Origin: Alphaproteobacteria bacterium
GTDB taxonomy: Bacteria; Pseudomonadota; Alphaproteobacteria; RF32; CAG-239
Reading direction: 5' to 3'
NCBI GenBank assembly: GCA_017963715.1
Contig: JAGCTK010000150.1
Location: 1 to 5,624, forward strand
DNA length: 5,624 nucleotides
The notes under the pieces were generated by a model that was not told the DNA's origin, did no database searches, and worked only from the letters and a program-made list of their open reading frames with translations. Positions 5,044 to 5,624 of the stretch are shown piece after piece. The translations under genes were made by a program, and so were the position numbers. Each line of letters opens with the position of its first letter. Within the stretch, counting starts at the first letter, position 1.

Positions 5044-5624
5044 ATGAAAAAATTGGCTTTATTTCTTGCGCTCGGTATATTGGCTTCGTGCACATATCGG
5101 GATAATACCATCAATTTTTTACCGTTTCGCAATCAGGTGTTTACGTTTTGGCAGACGGAAAAGATTTTTTATTATGATAAGTCACTTAATGAAGAATTTT
5201 TATCCGAAAGTCAGACTATTACGGAAAACAAAGTTGAGCGGGGGCAAATTTTAATCACGCATGCGGGCGAAGAAATGGCATCGACCAAAACCTACCGCAC
5301 GGATTATTACAGCACCGAAACGATTAAACCCAACAAAAATGGTGAACTCGATTCGGGTTATTCTCCTTTAAAGATTAAAAAGAATGCAAATTATACCGCC
5401 TTTGGCGAAACAACCTATGACGGACATACTTATATGCTTGTCAGCCCCGAATACAGCAGAGACATTATTTTGGTTGAGCCGGACGGCAGAATTTATAACC
5501 ATATCGGCCGCATGATGGGTAAGCGTTTGATTGTCTTGAGTGCCGAATTTTATATCACGCCGGATGATTTAAGAATGTTCCCCGTTGTCGATACACGCAC
5601 CGAAAATTCGGACAAAACGGAAGG
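5044..5624 (+). CDS. Putative outer-membrane lipoprotein of unknown function, 3' end outside window
   Basis: The first 193 codons of a lipoprotein gene are present. The N-terminus is a short lipoprotein signal peptide: MKK, a hydrophobic stretch (4-14) and the lipobox LASC (13-16), with Cys16 as the lipidation site after signal peptidase II cleavage. The +2 residue is Thr rather than Asp, which in the E. coli rule favours outer-membrane sorting. The mature part is rich in Thr, Tyr, Glu and short beta-like stretches (ILITHAG; YTAFGETTYDGHTYMLV; DIILVEPDGRIYNHIG), and I see no known catalytic motif. The ATG is supported by the signal peptide and by a weak AGAG site (5033-5036) seven bases upstream. 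It diverges from the PrmA-aminopeptidase gene across a 91-bp spacer. I do not recognise the family. Confidence 0.85.
   Translation, partial: MKKLALFLALGILASCTYRDNTINFLPFRNQVFTFWQTEKIFYYDKSLNEEFLSESQTITENKVERGQILITHAGEEMASTKTYRTDYYSTETIKPNKNGELDSGYSPLKIKKNANYTAFGETTYDGHTYMLVSPEYSRDIILVEPDGRIYNHIGRMMGKRLIVLSAEFYITPDDLRMFPVVDTRTENSDKTE

Overview
The window reads as an ordinary chromosomal stretch of a Gram-negative bacterium, most likely a low-to-mid GC (about 40-45% by eye) alphaproteobacterium. The evidence is a FadL-type outer-membrane channel, a lipoprotein, a 41-residue ribosomal protein L36 of the zinc-free form ending in KARQG (the alphaproteobacterial pattern), and prmA next to an aminopeptidase P gene, an arrangement I recall from alphaproteobacteria. 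No mobile element, phage gene, tRNA, rRNA or CRISPR array is visible.

Layout, left to right. The 5' part of a fadL-like gene (1-987, minus strand, its 3' end outside the window) is divergent from a small HxlR-family regulator gene (1136-1507, plus). A 148-bp spacer separates them and carries a good minus-strand promoter, with a short dyad overlapping its -35 box. Next comes rpmJ (1595-1720, plus) with its own strong promoter, whose spacer and -10 contain a 7-bp-arm dyad. rpmJ is followed by a terminator hairpin, and a second hairpin with a 12-bp perfect stem closes the convergent minus-strand unit.

That minus-strand unit runs from 4952 to 1840. It holds an 832-codon gene encoding a fused PrmA (ribosomal protein L11 methyltransferase) plus Xaa-Pro aminopeptidase (M24B), then an unrecognised 181-residue protein with its own promoter and an 8-bp-arm dyad over its leader. 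A lipoprotein gene diverges from the fusion at 5044 and runs off the right edge. The spacer between them holds a symmetric ATTATAAT that reads as a perfect -10 on both strands.

The functions are mainly housekeeping: translation (L36, L11 methylation), peptide turnover (aminopeptidase P) and envelope (FadL channel, lipoprotein). The most notable point is the single-ORF PrmA-aminopeptidase P fusion, with practically no linker and all five metal ligands intact. Next are the three dyads placed on or beside predicted promoters, particularly the one between fadL and the HxlR regulator. I do not see a clearly new multi-gene system.
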